Source of the DNA: Chionoecetes opilio
Lineage: Eukaryota > Arthropoda > Malacostraca > Decapoda > Majidae
DNA length: 64,000 nt
Direction: 5' to 3'
Assembly (NCBI GenBank): GCA_016584305.1
Contig: JACEEZ010018337.1
Coordinates: forward strand, 83,109 to 147,108
The notes beneath the pieces are model-generated. The model was not told the DNA's origin. It was given only the letters and a program-made list of their open reading frames with translations, and did no database searches. This document shows, one piece after another, positions 24,301 through 36,726 of this stretch (positions within the stretch are counted from its first letter, which is position 1; every line of letters starts with the position of its first letter). Made by a program: the position numbers and the translations under genes.

Positions 24301-26090
24301 ACCCACCCACCTGTTACGACCTAAAATTTCTGTAAAGCCCCAACCCAACAAACCCCACACCAAGGGGGGTCTATATTACCCAACACCACTGTTACTAACC
24401 TCATTTCGGGTTAACCAAAACAACCCCCAAACCAAACCACCCACAGGGCGGTCTATTATGAAACCCACACTTGTACTACCCTATTCTGTAAGCCAACAAA
24501 CCACCACCCAAAACACCAACACAAGGCGTCTATATTAACCCCCCACCCACCACTGTTACTAAACCTATTCTGCTAGCCCAAAAACACCCACAAAACAAAA
24601 AAAACAACCCCACCAAAAAGGCGTTCTATATTACCCCCCCCCCACACCGTGGTTAAACCCTAACCTTTAATTTCTGGTTCGGCCCCAAAACACCCCACAA
24701 AAAACACCAACCACAGGGGCGGGTCTATTAATTTACCCCCCGCAAACACACTGTAAGCCCAAACACCACAAACACCACCAAGGCGGTCTATTTATTTACC
24801 CCCACCACTGTACTTACCTATTTCTCCGTACGTCCAAACACCAAACAAAACACCCACACAGGGCGTTCCTAATATTACCCCCCCACTGTACTAACCTATC
24901 TGTAAGGCCAACCACAAAAACAAACACCACAGGGCGTCTTATTTACCCCCCAACCACGTATAACCTATTCCTGTAGGCCAAACAAACATACAAAAAACCC
25001 CAACACAAAAGCGTCCGAATTATTACCCCAAACCCAACGTTACTGTACCCTATTTTTTCTGTAGGCCCAAACCCCACAAACAAAAAAAAAAAACCACACA
25101 GGCCGGTTCCTATATTGCCCCCCCCACACTGTACACCTATTCTTGAGCCAAAACAACAAAACAAAAACACCCAACCAGGCGGTTTTCTAAATATTACCCC
25201 ACCACTGTACTAGTACCTTAATTCTGTAGCCAAACCCCAACAACAAAAAAAAAAAAAAACAAACAAAAAACACACTCAAGCCGTCTATTATTTTTAACCC
25301 CCCACCCCCCCAACCCCACTGTACTTACCTTCTTTCGGTAAAGCCAAAAACACACACAAAAACACAACAGCGTTCTAATTACCCACCCCCCACTGTATTA
25401 CCTAGTCTGTAGCCCAAAAAACACAAAAAACAAAATAACAAACCCCCCCACCCCTCAGCGTCTATATTTTAAACCCCCCACACTGTTACTACCTTATTTC
25501 TGTTAGCCCAAATCACCAACAAAACCACACAGCGTTCTTATATTAACCCCAACCCCACTGTGACTACCTCTTTGCTGTTAGCCAAACCACAACAAAAAAA
25601 AACACCCACAAGCGGTCTAATATAAAACCCCAAACCCACTGTTAACTTAACCTTATTTTCCTGTAAAGCCCCAAACCACAACAAAAAACCCACCAACAGG
25701 GGGCGTCTATAATACCCCCACACTGTACTAACCTTATTTCTTGTAAGGCCGAAACAACCCACCCACAAAACCACACAAGCGGTCTGCGGTTTCTATATTA
25801 CCCCAACCCACTTGGTACTACCTATTTCTGTAAAGCCCAACCCACCCACCAAAAAACACAACAGGCGGTCTATATTACCCCACACTGTACTACCTTATTC
25901 TGTTAAGGCCAAAAAACCACAAAACAAACACACAAATTTCAGCGGGTCTATATTTAACCCCACAACTGGTACTACCCTCTTTCTGTAAGCCAAAAAAAAA
26001 CCAACAACAAAAAAAACCAAACAAACCCACAGCGGTTCTATATTTTACCCCACCCCCCCCCCACTGGTATTTACCTATTTTTCTGTAGAA
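21330..26090. repeat. Satellite array, roughly 60-70 bp unit, about 70 units
   Basis: Each unit carries, with indels, CACTGTACTACCTATTCTGT, then AGCCAAA, an A/C-rich stretch, and GCGTCTATATTACCC. Unit length varies because of homopolymer insertions, so the true period is probably near 60-62 bp. The monomer is not seen elsewhere in the window. All ORFs here are spurious. Confidence 0.9.
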
Positions 26091-26939
26091 AAAAAACCCA
26101 TTCGGAAGAGAAAAAAATGCACAACAAAAATTAAAACATACTGCAACATTAAATTTAAAAACATTTTTTTAAAAACAAACCATTAAAATTGATGGTCTTC
26201 AATTCAAGGGATCAATTTCATTAGTTCCCACCAAGCCAATGGACAAAAAACTGGTTTTTTAAAAAATTTTTCTCGGGGACCCAATTTTCCCCACCAAGTC
26301 AGCAAAGCGCGGTGACATTATTTTCGGGCCAATAAAAAGGAATGGCATGCCAGGGGGACCTGTCCTACTTCTTTCCGCCCTTCTGTCCCCAGGTCATGCC
26401 CCAAAAAATAAACTAATTCTCCGTTTTTATTTCGGGGATTGCTTTGCGTTTTAAGGGAGGTTTTAATGTAATTTCAGGATAGTAAGATATCAAGTAAAGG
26501 GAGGCCTGTTGTTGCTAGGTTTTTTGGTGGTAGAGGTGGTGGTATGGGGTTGAAAAAATTAGTTTGAATATTTGTTGATGTATTGGGAGGTGGGCCCGGC
26601 GGGGGCCAAGAAATTTTCTCCGTTTACCACTCCACTTGCCCCTCCCCAAGGTTAGTCAACCTCATCCATTCAATCTTTTAAATTCACCCTTATTTAAGGT
26701 GGGGGGGACACACTCGGTGCTACATTTGATTTTTAGATAATGACACGTGTATATAAAAAACATCTCACCATTAATCCCTAACTTAAGTGTTATAATAAAA
26801 AAAGGGGAGTAAAATAAGGACGTTTCAGCCTTTGCCCAACACCTACAGTTGTGCGGAGGGAGGAGATGGGCGGCTTCCAGCGGGGCCACAAGGCCGCCCA
26901 CTTTCAAAACTTTTGATGGTAAAAAAACAAACCCACGCC
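26091..26939. other. Low-quality non-coding sequence
   Basis: Inflated, AT-rich then G-rich sequence with no recognisable gene or repeat shared with the rest of the window. Confidence 0.4.
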
Positions 26940-27125
26940 CGTCATTCCGTCCCCTCACCTGTTTGCCTTCCTGGAAGAAGGGGGGGGGGGGACAGGTCAG
27001 CTTTCCCCACCGCCTGTGATAGCACCCATAGGGACCCTACCACCAGGGAATCATAGGAATTCCTCCAAAAGGGGTTTCTCGCTTCCCTTTTTACTAAAAA
27101 TATTACCCAAAAGCAGGGGGGACAT
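26940..27125 (+). mobile_element. LINE 3' UTR fragment, stretched copy
   Basis: In plus orientation it matches the reverse complement of the LINE tails at 59,955-60,260: CTCACCTGT...GCCTTCCTGGAAGAAG, CCGCCTGTGATAGCACC, GAATCATAGGAATTCCTCC and a closing CTAAAAATATTACC. Inflated by homopolymers like its surroundings. Confidence 0.65.
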
Positions 27126-27549
27126 CTATTTTCTCCCCATTGGGGTGGTCTTAATTGGTTGTTGATATCCACACCTCCACCGGGGGCTTATGGAGGCCGG
27201 GCCTTCATGCTGGGCTGCTTGCTGCTGGCCAAAAAAGGGGGCGGCCGCTTTGCCCAGGGGGGGGGTACCCGCAGGGGACGTGGAATGGAGTCACCTTGCC
27301 TTGTTATTTCAAATCTCTTTTTTTCCTCATAAATTATGAAAATTTTGGGGAACAATTCCCATCCCCAAACATGCAAATTCCTATGTTTTACATTCACCTA
27401 GGAGGAAAAATTATTTTTTCATTAGCAACCAAAACAACTAATAAGGCGAAGGCCTGGGGGGGAGGACTTCCGACGTCTTTGCTAAAATAGGCAAGTCTCT
27501 CTCCTTCCAGCAGGGGCGTGGGCCAGGTCTTGCCACGTTATTTTTTTTC
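27126..27549. other. Low-quality sequence, no gene assigned
   Basis: A GC-rich part (27,160-27,290) gives short proline/glycine-rich readings on both strands, but no conserved motif is seen. Confidence 0.35.
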
Positions 27550-27852
27550 AGAATGATTAATCGTAACAAAACCTTAGGTTTAAACAAACTTTTTTTCAAA
27601 AGTTCCCAGTCAAAATGGACTTTATTAATTTTTAAGTAAATTTAATTGCAAATTTACTTTAGTTAAATAAACCTTGGTAAATTTTTTATCACCCCCCAGG
27701 TTGAAATGTTTCGTATCATTGGATTTTTTTCGATCTTCGTATATTGGAAAAAAATAAAGGGGACCCCTAATTTACCACACATCCTTTGGGTATCATGGGA
27801 TTTCATTGTTAATTGGGAATTGCTGGTATTAAACGGGTACCCTCCCTGGTTT
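27550..27852 (+). mobile_element. pogo-like element, stretched copy
   Basis: Inflated match to 60,524-60,813: CGTAACAAAACCTTAGG, TCACCCCCCAGGTTGAAATG, CGTATCATTGGATTTT, and the terminus AACGGGTACCCTCCCTGG. Upstream part is missing. Confidence 0.6.
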
Positions 27853-28889
27853 AACTCGCCCCTTGGGGGCTATATTGTCCCCCCCCTGCCCCCCCGTCAA
27901 ATTACCTCGGCCTCCTTGGGTGAACCGGGTTTTCAAGGGGGGCCAGGAGGGGCCCAGGCAGGGGGGGGGCACGGGGCCCCGGGCTTCTTTGGAAAAGGCC
28001 CCCGGGAGGGCAGGGCGGTGGGGGGATGGCTTGCACAAGGGGATTTCACAATTAAACCTTCTTCCAGGCCAGCGGGCGTGGGGGACGTGGCCAGGGCACT
28101 GGGGGGTGCATGTTTACAAGGGGGTCCAAACAGGGATTGGGGGGGGCAGGCTCCTAAAACAAAACCTAAGCAGAAAGGCTGGCGGCCTCAAAAAAAAAAA
28201 CCCACGGGCCAGGCCCTTCCCATTTCTTTAACCCGTTCGGGGGGCCAACAACACATCGGGGGGGGGACCCATTCCAGGGTGGGGGGGGACTGTGGCCTGT
28301 CGCCGAGGGGAACGGGGACTATTTTACCCTCCGTCTTTCCTTCCTACCCCGCTATGGGCGGGGACTTCTTGGGGAAACCCCCACCTTTGGGTTGCGCCCA
28401 GAACCCCCACCTGCCAACTTCCAACCCCTTCCCTGGCACGCCTTTCAAATTCGGGGGGGGGGGCGCAACCGGGCGTCAAAAAAAAAACAATGGCATGGGG
28501 GCTGCTAGCGGAAAAACAACGGCCTTCAATAAAAAAACATTGGCAATAAAAATCATTACTAAAACATTTGTAATAATAAAGGATTTTGTTTATATTACTA
28601 TAAAACTTTCTTTATATATACATATGTGACTCACTTGTAAATTTTAGTATAACTGTTTCTTTTATATATTGTATTTATGGCCGTATAGCTTGTTATTCCA
28701 GGTTTATTAATTTTATAAGCAGGGAGGAAGGCTGTACTGGTTCCCCATAGTTATTGTTATAAATTTATTGGATATGAATAAAATAATAATAAATTGGTAC
28801 TGCTAGAGGGACCAAGGTCCTTGCGTCAACAGTCACGGGAACCTTTACCACAGGCAACGCCCGCCTCTAGTCCATAGGTAAGAAAGTTT
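27853..28889. other. Low-quality non-coding sequence
   Basis: GC-rich with many G7-G9 runs to about 28,500, then AT-rich. No motif of a known family is visible in any frame. Confidence 0.4.
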
Positions 28890-29217
28890 TTATAATATAA
28901 AAAAAAAAAAAAAAAAAAACAACAAAAAAAAAAAAAAAAAAAAAAAAAAACAAAAAAAACAAATTTGAGGGCAGAGGACCGAGTGAGGAGAGAGAGGAGA
29001 AAAAGTGTTTTTTGAGGTAGGGAGGAAGGGGGGGGGGGGGGGGGGGGGGAGGAGGGAGAGAGGAGAGGATGAGAGAGAGAGGAGAGGGAGAGGGGAGGTA
29101 GAGTCGAGGGGGAGGGAGAGGGAGAGGAGAGAGAGGGGTGATGAGGAGGAGATGAAGACGGGGGAGGGAGAGGAGTGAGGAGGGAAGAGGTGGAGAGAGA
29201 TGAGAGAGGAGAGGGGG

Positions 29218-29259
<42 letters not shown>

Positions 29260-29262
29260 GTT
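28890..29262. repeat. Poly-A, GA-rich and poly-G low-complexity tract
   Basis: A run of A with rare C (28,900-28,960), a GAGG-rich tract with a G20-class run near 29,030, and a very long G run at about 29,216-29,258. Such a long pure G tract is more likely basecalling trouble than genome. Confidence 0.85.
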
Positions 29263-29435
29263 AGTTTTACAATTTAACCACCTATAAAATACCCACATGG
29301 AGAAGAAAATAATAAGCCATAACAGAAATTTAACATTTTATTTAAATCTTATTATCTTATTATTCTTTTCTATTTGCATTAATTTCATTACCACCATCAT
29401 CAAGGTTATGTCATTACTTTTTACATCCATTATTT

Positions 29436-29611
29436 AAGCCCCTTTCACGGCCCAGAATCCTTTCCTTGGCTATTATTAAACTGGGGGTTCTGTTGTCAGC
29501 CATGAAAATAAAGGGAAAAGGGGGTCACTGAAATATACCACAAGTAGTTAGTTGGGACCAAGTGGCTTACTTTAAACAGGGGTTTCCATTAGCTATTAAA
29601 AACAAACATGG
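29436..29611 (-). mobile_element. CCCCTT-TIR element, stretched copy
   Basis: Begins CCCCTTTCACGGCCCAGAAT and keeps GTCAGCCAT, CACTGAAATATACCA and CATTAGCTATTAAAAACA landmarks. A second, plus-oriented partial copy follows at about 29,866-29,940 (CCCCTTGAGGCCCGAACGTC). Confidence 0.65.
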
Positions 29612-29940
29612 TATAACTTCACTTAACCAAAAACGCCGGTCTAAACTGGTACACAAAATTACAAAAATTGGGCAAAATTTTTTTACGTTCGGGCCTTTTT
29701 CAAAGGGGTTCAGTTTCCTTTCAAAAACCGTTCTTAAATTTTAAACAGCTAACTGTAGGGACAGAAACAATTGTTCTTTTCTTCCTAAGTCTTCAATATT
29801 TGGTGTTTTCTTTATGTATTAATGTCCTCTGGGTCACACCCCCACTCTCTTTCTATTTTAGTCACAAAACCCCTTGAGGCCCGAACGTCATTGCCATTGT
29901 AATTTGGGGGTAACCATAGGGACAAATTTTGTAGGGTGCC

Positions 29941-31461
29941 TAATAAAGGGCAAAAAAAAAAAGGGGGGGGAAATCCATTCAGCAACCAAAGATGGCCTCA
30001 CTTCCGGGGGGGTGCCCGTTTTGGTGGGCGTGAAAAAAAATCACCTTTGCCCGCCGGTGGGGCAGGGAGTTTAACCAGTCTTGGCTGTGCCAGGTCCACT
30101 TGCTGGCATAGGGGACATACAAATGAGGGGGGAAATCATATAGGGGGGGGGACTTATTGGTTTTAAATTAAGTATAAAAGGATATAATGGTTAATCTTTC
30201 GGGTCAAATGTTGGTTCTATAATGTATCAGATTAAAAAAAAAACCCATAAAACCACCCGCCTAAAAGGGGAAAAATGCCATTTAACGGGAGACTGCTGAA
30301 GGACAAGAAAGGAAATATTGCCCATGAAAAACACTGATTGTATTCCCCACTTCAACAACTCTTCCCAGGGCCATGTTAAAAAAAACTTTTGCCCCAGGTC
30401 CAAACATGTACCAAGAAAAAAAAAAATTTTTCCTCAATAGGAAGGCAAATTTTTTATTAGTCTTTTCCCATTGCTAATTTTTTTTCCTTCTGATAATATT
30501 GAACTGTAGACAACCATTGCATAAAATAGCCGTTAAAAACTAAATAAAATAAAAAAAATCATTCAAACTCGGGTTTAATTCTGTTTTCCCGATTGATGAT
30601 GTTAATTTATTTTAGTTTTAAATTGCTTAATTTATCGGCATGGTGCTTAAGTTCATTTTATCAGAAAAAACGGAAATATATTAAAGTTGGAAAAAATAAG
30701 ATCATCAAATGGGAACAAATTGGTAAACCCCGAATGGATTGGATGTATTTTATTTAAAGTTAAAACACGGGTAGGGGTGCTAAATGTATTTTGTGGCAAT
30801 GGTTGTGATTCATTTTATTCCAGGGGGGGGGACCAGGCTAAATAGAGCAAATTGGGGAAGGAAAAAAGAGCTTTAATAAAAAAATTTGCACTTCTATTGG
30901 AATGGTTTTCATGGGTGAAAAAATTGTTGGGACTCACAAAGCTTAAAACATGGCGGAAAGAGTTGAAGTGAATATTCTTTTGAAAATTCATATGCAGCAA
31001 GTTTCATTCCAATTGAATCTGAAAAACTGGTAGGGGGGAAAAATTGGCCCGTGGTGGTCGCTTGGGGGCAGGGTTTGTTAACAAAAACTCAAAAGCTTGG
31101 TCTACTGTTGTTTTTGGGGCCGCTCCCTTCGCGGTGGGGGACTAATTTATTTTTCATAAATTTAATTTCGCCCTCGATAAACATTGATTGCACCCCCGCA
31201 TTCTGGAATTTACCAAAAAATATTAGTTTCTTCTGTTGTTCTTACTAATTATTATTGGATTTAAAATGGCATTACGATTGGAAAACGGTTTTTCCTTAAT
31301 AGCCAAAGTTAATGGCAAAAAATTTATCGCCTCGAGGTAGCAAAAGCTTAATATTTATTTTTTTTACATGTATATTTGTGCTGCAAGAAATCAAGAAGTA
31401 AAAAAGAGTGACGAATCGGCTTGTTGCTGCGACAATGTAGGTTATAATGTGGAGGCGACAC
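29941..31461. other. Non-coding, partly low-quality sequence
   Basis: AT-rich, with homopolymer inflation fading toward 31,300. No gene recognised. Confidence 0.4.
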
Positions 31462-31600
31462 GCCGCGGCGGGGAGTGGTGGCGGGGAGATTGTGGCGGAG
31501 AGTGGTGGCGGGGAGATTGTGGCGGGGAGTGGTGGCGGGGAGATTGTGGCGGGGAGATTGTGGCGGAGAGTGGTGGCGGGGAGATTGTGGCGGAGAGATT
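31462..31600. repeat. GTGGCGGGGAG minisatellite
   Basis: Tandem 12-15-bp units alternating GTGGCGGGGAGT and GTGGCGGGGAGATT, ten or so units. Confidence 0.9.
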
Positions 31601-32202
31601 GAATCAAAACATTACCACTTCACGCGTCGACTCATTGCACTTCCAGGCTTTCTATCTGATTGGTACACAATAATAACAGGAAAATATGACTGCCTAGGTA
31701 TAGATAACTTCTAAACATTCGTTATTGACTATATAATATCATAGAGTAACATTTACCTCGCCTCCTCAACTATAACCTGCTTGGTTATTTGGTTATATAC
31801 AATGTTTTACAGAATCAGGCTTCTGTACAATATACATATAGAAGAAAATCGTTCTTAATATTATACTTGTGTGTTTTAAGTGCAGTGGAATAAGCCCATA
31901 TTTTGTTTTCCAGTAAACCAACTTATTATCAAAAAAGTGAGTTAAAACTGCCAGCGACCACGGCCATTTTGAGTTCCCGATCTCTGTAATGGGGCAGCAG
32001 GCTGGTTTAACATTAATTTAACTGAGCAGCAGCAGGGGCAGCAGCACTGGTTTAACATGTAGGTACAGCAGGCTGGTTTAACACCTACCACACGGCGGCG
32101 CCACCGTCACCGGATAACAGAAGTTGCCTTGGAGGGACCGCGAGTGAGCTATCTTGTTGTTGAGTGTCTTTGTTAGTAGTGGTAGGAGAAAGAATAGGTG
32201 AA
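31601..32202. other. Non-coding stretch with short direct repeats
   Basis: Three imperfect copies of GCAGCAGGCTGGTTTAAC-like sequence between 31,993 and 32,085. Otherwise no feature seen. Confidence 0.4.
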
Positions 32203-32392
32203 TGGAAGGAAGGAAGGAAGGAAGGAAGGAAGGGAAGGAAGGGAAGGAAGGGAAGGAAGGGAAGGAAGGAAGGAAGGAAGGAAGGAACGAAGGAAGGAAG
32301 GAAGGAAGGAAGGAAGGAAGGAAGGAAGGAAGGAAGGAAGGAAGGAAGGGAAGGAAGGAAGGAAGGAAGGAAGGAAGGAAGGAAGAGAGGGA

Positions 32393-32458
<66 letters not shown>

Positions 32459-32461
32459 AGA
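32203..32461. repeat. GGAA then GA microsatellite
   Basis: (GGAA)n to 32,390 followed by (GA)n. All six frames stay open across it, giving Arg/Lys/Glu- or Ser/Phe/Leu-rich artefact ORFs. Confidence 0.97.
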
Positions 32462-32973
32462 ATGTACAGTGACTGATAGAAACACACAGCCCAAATATAT
32501 CCTTCCCTAACAAAACAAAACAAATTATAGCAAAAAAGAGGTGCGAAACATTAAGGCAACTTCTATCCTATCTATCCTTCTATCCTTCTATCCTTACGGC
32601 TTTGTGGTGATGGCTTTTTATTGATTTCTTTTATTTGTAGTGGAGGAGTGGTTGGCCGTGACTCCCTGGGTGGCCAAGTAAAAGTTACGGGGGATAAAAC
32701 AGTGGCCTAGAAAGAGGAGTGGGAGGACTCAATAAGGACCCAGAAAGATAATAAATAAAGTGGCTCTGTCAATAGCAGGCAATAATATCATAACTGAGAG
32801 AAAATAAGAGGTCAATCAAGAGGCTGATGATAGAACATAACAAAGTATAGCATAACAAAGAACTGGGAAGAAATGGTGACGGGTTCATCACTATACATAA
32901 CAAATAAACACCACCATATATACCGTGATCAATAACACCCTTCAGGATCAGACAGTGCCTCATCTCTCTCTCT
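32462..32973. other. Non-coding stretch between two microsatellites
   Basis: Contains a short (CTAT/CTTC) run at 32,565-32,595. No gene seen. Confidence 0.4.
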
Positions 32974-33059
32974 CACACACACACACAGGCACACACACAC
33001 ACACACAACACCCACACACCCCCACACAGGCACACACCACACACACACAAACACACACA

Positions 33060-33090
<31 letters not shown>

Positions 33091-33188
33091 CACAGGCACA
33101 AAACACACACACCCACACACAGGCACACACACACACACACACACACACACAGGGACACACAGGCGCGCACACACACACACACACACAG

Positions 33189-33226
<38 letters not shown>

Positions 33227-33500
33227 CACACAGGCACACACACACACACAGACACCACACACACACACAGGGACACACAGGCACACACACCACACAGGCA
33301 CACACACACACACAGGCCCACACACACACACAGCACCACACACACACAGGCACACACACACACACAGACACACACACACACAAAAGGGACCACCCGGCAC
33401 ACACACACACACCCGGCCACAAAACACACACACAGACACACAAAACACACCAGGGACACACAGGCACACACACACACACAGGCACACACACACCACACAG

Positions 33501-33538
<38 letters not shown>

Positions 33539-34258
33539 ACAGGACACACAGGCACCCCACACCACACAGGACACACACCCCACAACAGGCACACCACACA
33601 CACAGACACACACAGACACACACACACACAGGCACACACACACACACACAGGCGCACAACACACACACACACAGGCACACACACACACACACACAAGGCC
33701 ACACACACACACACACACAGACACACACACACACAACAGGACACACAGGCACACACACACACAGGCACACACCACAGACACACACCAAAACAGGCACACA
33801 CACACACAGCACACACACACAAAACACACACACCACAACAAACACACACACAGGCACACACACACACACACAGGCACAACCCACACACAGGCCCACACAC
33901 ACAACACACAGGGACACACAGGGCCCACCACACACACACACACAAAAGGCACACACACAGGCACACAAAACAAAAGGCACCCCACACACACACACACAGG
34001 CACACCCACACACACACAGGCACACACACCACACACACACACAACCAAAACAGGCCCCACACACACACAGCACACCACACCCCACACAGGCAACACACAG
34101 CACACACAGCACACACACAACACAGGCACACACACACACCAGACACCCCACACAGGGGCACACAGGCACACACACACACACAGGCACACACACACACACA
34201 CAGACACACACAGGGGAAACAGGCACACACACACACACAGGCACACACACACACACAG

Positions 34259-34293
<35 letters not shown>

Positions 34294-35130
34294 GACACAC
34301 AGGCACACAACACACACACAGGCAACACACACACACACACACACACAGGGACACACAGGCACACACACACACACAGGCACACACACACACACACACACAC
34401 ACAGGGACACACAGGCACACACACACACACAGGCACACACACACACACAGGCACACACACACACACACAGGGACACACACACACAGGCACACACACACAC
34501 ACACACACAGGGACACACAGGCGCACACACACACACACACAGGCACACACACACACACACACAGGCACACACACACACACACAGACACACACACACACAC
34601 AGCACACACACACACACAGGCACCCCACACACACACAGACACACAGGCACACACACACAGGCACACACACACACAGGCACACACACACACACAGACACAC
34701 ACACAGGACACACAGGCACACACACACACCACAGGCACACACACACACACACACACACACACAGGGACACACAGGCACACACACACACACGGGCCCAACA
34801 CACACACACACAGGGACACACACACACACAGGCACACACACACACACAGGGACACACAGACACACACACACACAGCACAACACACACACACACACAGGGA
34901 CACACAGGCGCACACACACACACACACAGGCACACAACACACACACAGGCACACAGACACACACACACACACACACAGACACACACAGGGACACACACAC
35001 ACACACAGACACACACACACACATAGACACACACACACACACACAGGGACACACAGGCACACACACACACACAGACACACACACACAGACACACACAGGC
35101 ACACACACACAGGCACACACACACACACAG

Positions 35131-35166
<36 letters not shown>

Positions 35167-35214
35167 ACACACACACACAGACACACACACACACAGGCAC
35201 ACACACACACAGGC
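32974..35214. repeat. 2.2-kb CA repeat with regular GGCACA interruptions
   Basis: (CA)n broken by GG, mainly as CAGGCACACA and CAGGGACACACAGG blocks roughly every 15-30 bp, so a longer-period unit is nested in the dinucleotide repeat. Very long ORFs on both strands are products of the repeat. Confidence 0.95.
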
Positions 35215-35392
35215 ATAGAAATGATCTGTTTGTGTGGGAGGACAGAAGTACAAGAGGTCATGAGAAGAAATTGAAAAGGACAACATGCAAGAGGGATATA
35301 AAAAAATACAGCTTCCCGTCTAGAAGCCTAGAAGCCTGGAACAACCTTGATGCAAAAGTGATTAATGCAAGAAGTATTCAGGACTTCAAAGG

Positions 35393-35441
<49 letters not shown>

Positions 35442-35549
35442 AGCCTGGAACAACCTTGATGCAAAAGTGATTCATGCAAGAAGTATTCAGGACTTCAAAG
35501 GCAAGCTGGATAATAGTAGATTTGGAGACGGGACAGTACGAGCATAACT
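35215..35549 (+). mobile_element. LINE 3'-end fragment (RT C-terminus) split by CA repeat
   Basis: One frame reads RSTRGHEKKLKRTTCKRDIK, then FPSRSLEAWNNLDAKVINAR and SIQDFKG, then LDNSRFGDGTVRA and a stop. This resembles the C-terminus of jockey/CR1-type LINE reverse transcriptases (RGH...W.NLP...V.A.S...FK..LD). Positions 35,331-35,394 and 35,440-35,503 are near-identical duplicates separated by about 45 bp of (CA)n. The element ends near a TAAATACACACA tail at 35,573. Confidence 0.75.
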
Positions 35550-35647
35550 CTTTTCCTGTATGTTACAACTAGCTAAATACACACACAGACACCCCCCCAC
35601 ACACACACCCACAAAACACCCCCCCACACACCCAGGTAGGTACTCAC

Positions 35648-35797
35648 CCACAAAGATGCCCAGGTGGTATTTGGTAGTGATGTTGGCCCCAGCATGGGAT
35701 GGGGCGGGCAGCAGGGTGAGGGGGGGGGGGGGGGCAGGCTGGACACAGTGAAGTAGAAGGGAGCCACGCCCACCCCTACACGCCTCACCAAAGTGTC
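35648..35797 (-). CDS. Candidate exon of unassigned protein
   Basis: Bounded by a plausible acceptor (ccccgtacag) and donor (GTGG/gtgagtac). One frame reads DTLVRRVGVGVAPFYFTVSS; after a C-run comes PLTLLPAPSHAGANITTKYH and LGIFVG. Codon-like composition differs from the flanking microsatellite. The C13 run in the middle makes the frame uncertain. I do not recognise the family. It lies on the same strand as the other host exons. Confidence 0.35.
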
Positions 35798-35911
35798 CTG
35801 TACGGGGCAACAAACACTACTATTAATAACACCATGAGAGTTAATATGGACCTGAGGTAGTTCATAGACGCGTTGGGTAAGTCATGGGTTCAGGTTCACA
35901 GGATTACCTTA

Positions 35912-36573
35912 CCGTAGATAACAGTCAAGTCGCCAGTTCAACATTTCTTTGTTATTTACAGCCGTGTGGTGGCGTTAATAGTTACATTGCTACATCCATG
36001 ATTTCAGGACAGTTAGAAGGGGCTATCTGGAGAGTCTGTGTCATGTTGTGTCTTCATCTGTGTCATAGTAGGGCTATAAATGAACAAATGACAAAAATAA
36101 AACCGAGTGGCGACCTCACTATACCTACTACAGTAAAGTCGCCAGCTAGTATTTTAACCCAACAGTTGAGTCGCCACTCTGGGGAATTCAGGGAAATTAG
36201 AGGTAAAGTAAAACAAGTCTCTATATATATTAGCTGCGGAAGATGCTTGGATATATAAAAATTCCTCTGCCAACGTGAAAACAAATTCTATTAAAGTTTG
36301 AAAGATCTTGCAAGTCTTGTGTCCTGCCGCCCGCAAGGTGATCAGCTGCAGTCTGTCATCGCGCCAAGAAAAACGTGAAGCAAAATGCGCAACAGTTATA
36401 TTTGCAGCTACCAAGCATAAAACAACGCTGAAACAGTGTAGATTATACAGTCATGATATAAACTACTGTGTAACATCTTCAGGGGCACAGACACAGCAGT
36501 AGTGATGCTATCATTCGTAATATTTGGCGCCTGGCGACATGACTGCAGGTGGCGACTTGACTGTTATCTACGG
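35912..36573 (+). mobile_element. TIR element (CCGTAGATAACAGT family), copy 1
   Basis: Ends are perfect inverted repeats beginning CCGTAGATAACAGTCAAGTC (24 bp), each flanked by TA, which fits a TA target duplication. Subterminal copies of GTCGCCA recur inside (for example near 36,135 and 36,165). No coding capacity. It is 662 bp long. A 1,437-bp relative with an internal tandem array is at 61,115-62,551. A Helentron-like (HINE) origin is an alternative because those also carry subterminal inverted repeats and tandem cores. Confidence 0.85.
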
Positions 36574-36726
36574 TAGGTAGTTAATATTGACCTTAATATT
36601 TATCTGACCTTTGACTTACTCTTTGATGATCTTGCTTACATCAATATCACCCACACCCCATACAAGAGGAAAAAAGTAAACACTTTGTGTCCTGACGTGT
36701 TCAATGACGCAATAAACAACATGATA

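Noticed and set aside
28867..29298. 143-residue proline-rich minus-strand ORF
   Set aside because: Arises from poly-G and GA tracts in low-quality sequence.
32925..35459. 844-residue plus-strand ORF and 750-785-residue minus-strand ORFs
   Set aside because: They are translations of a CA/GT repeat (His-Thr or Val-Cys runs) that lacks stop codons. Only the last part (from about 35,220) has real coding ancestry, and that is LINE.
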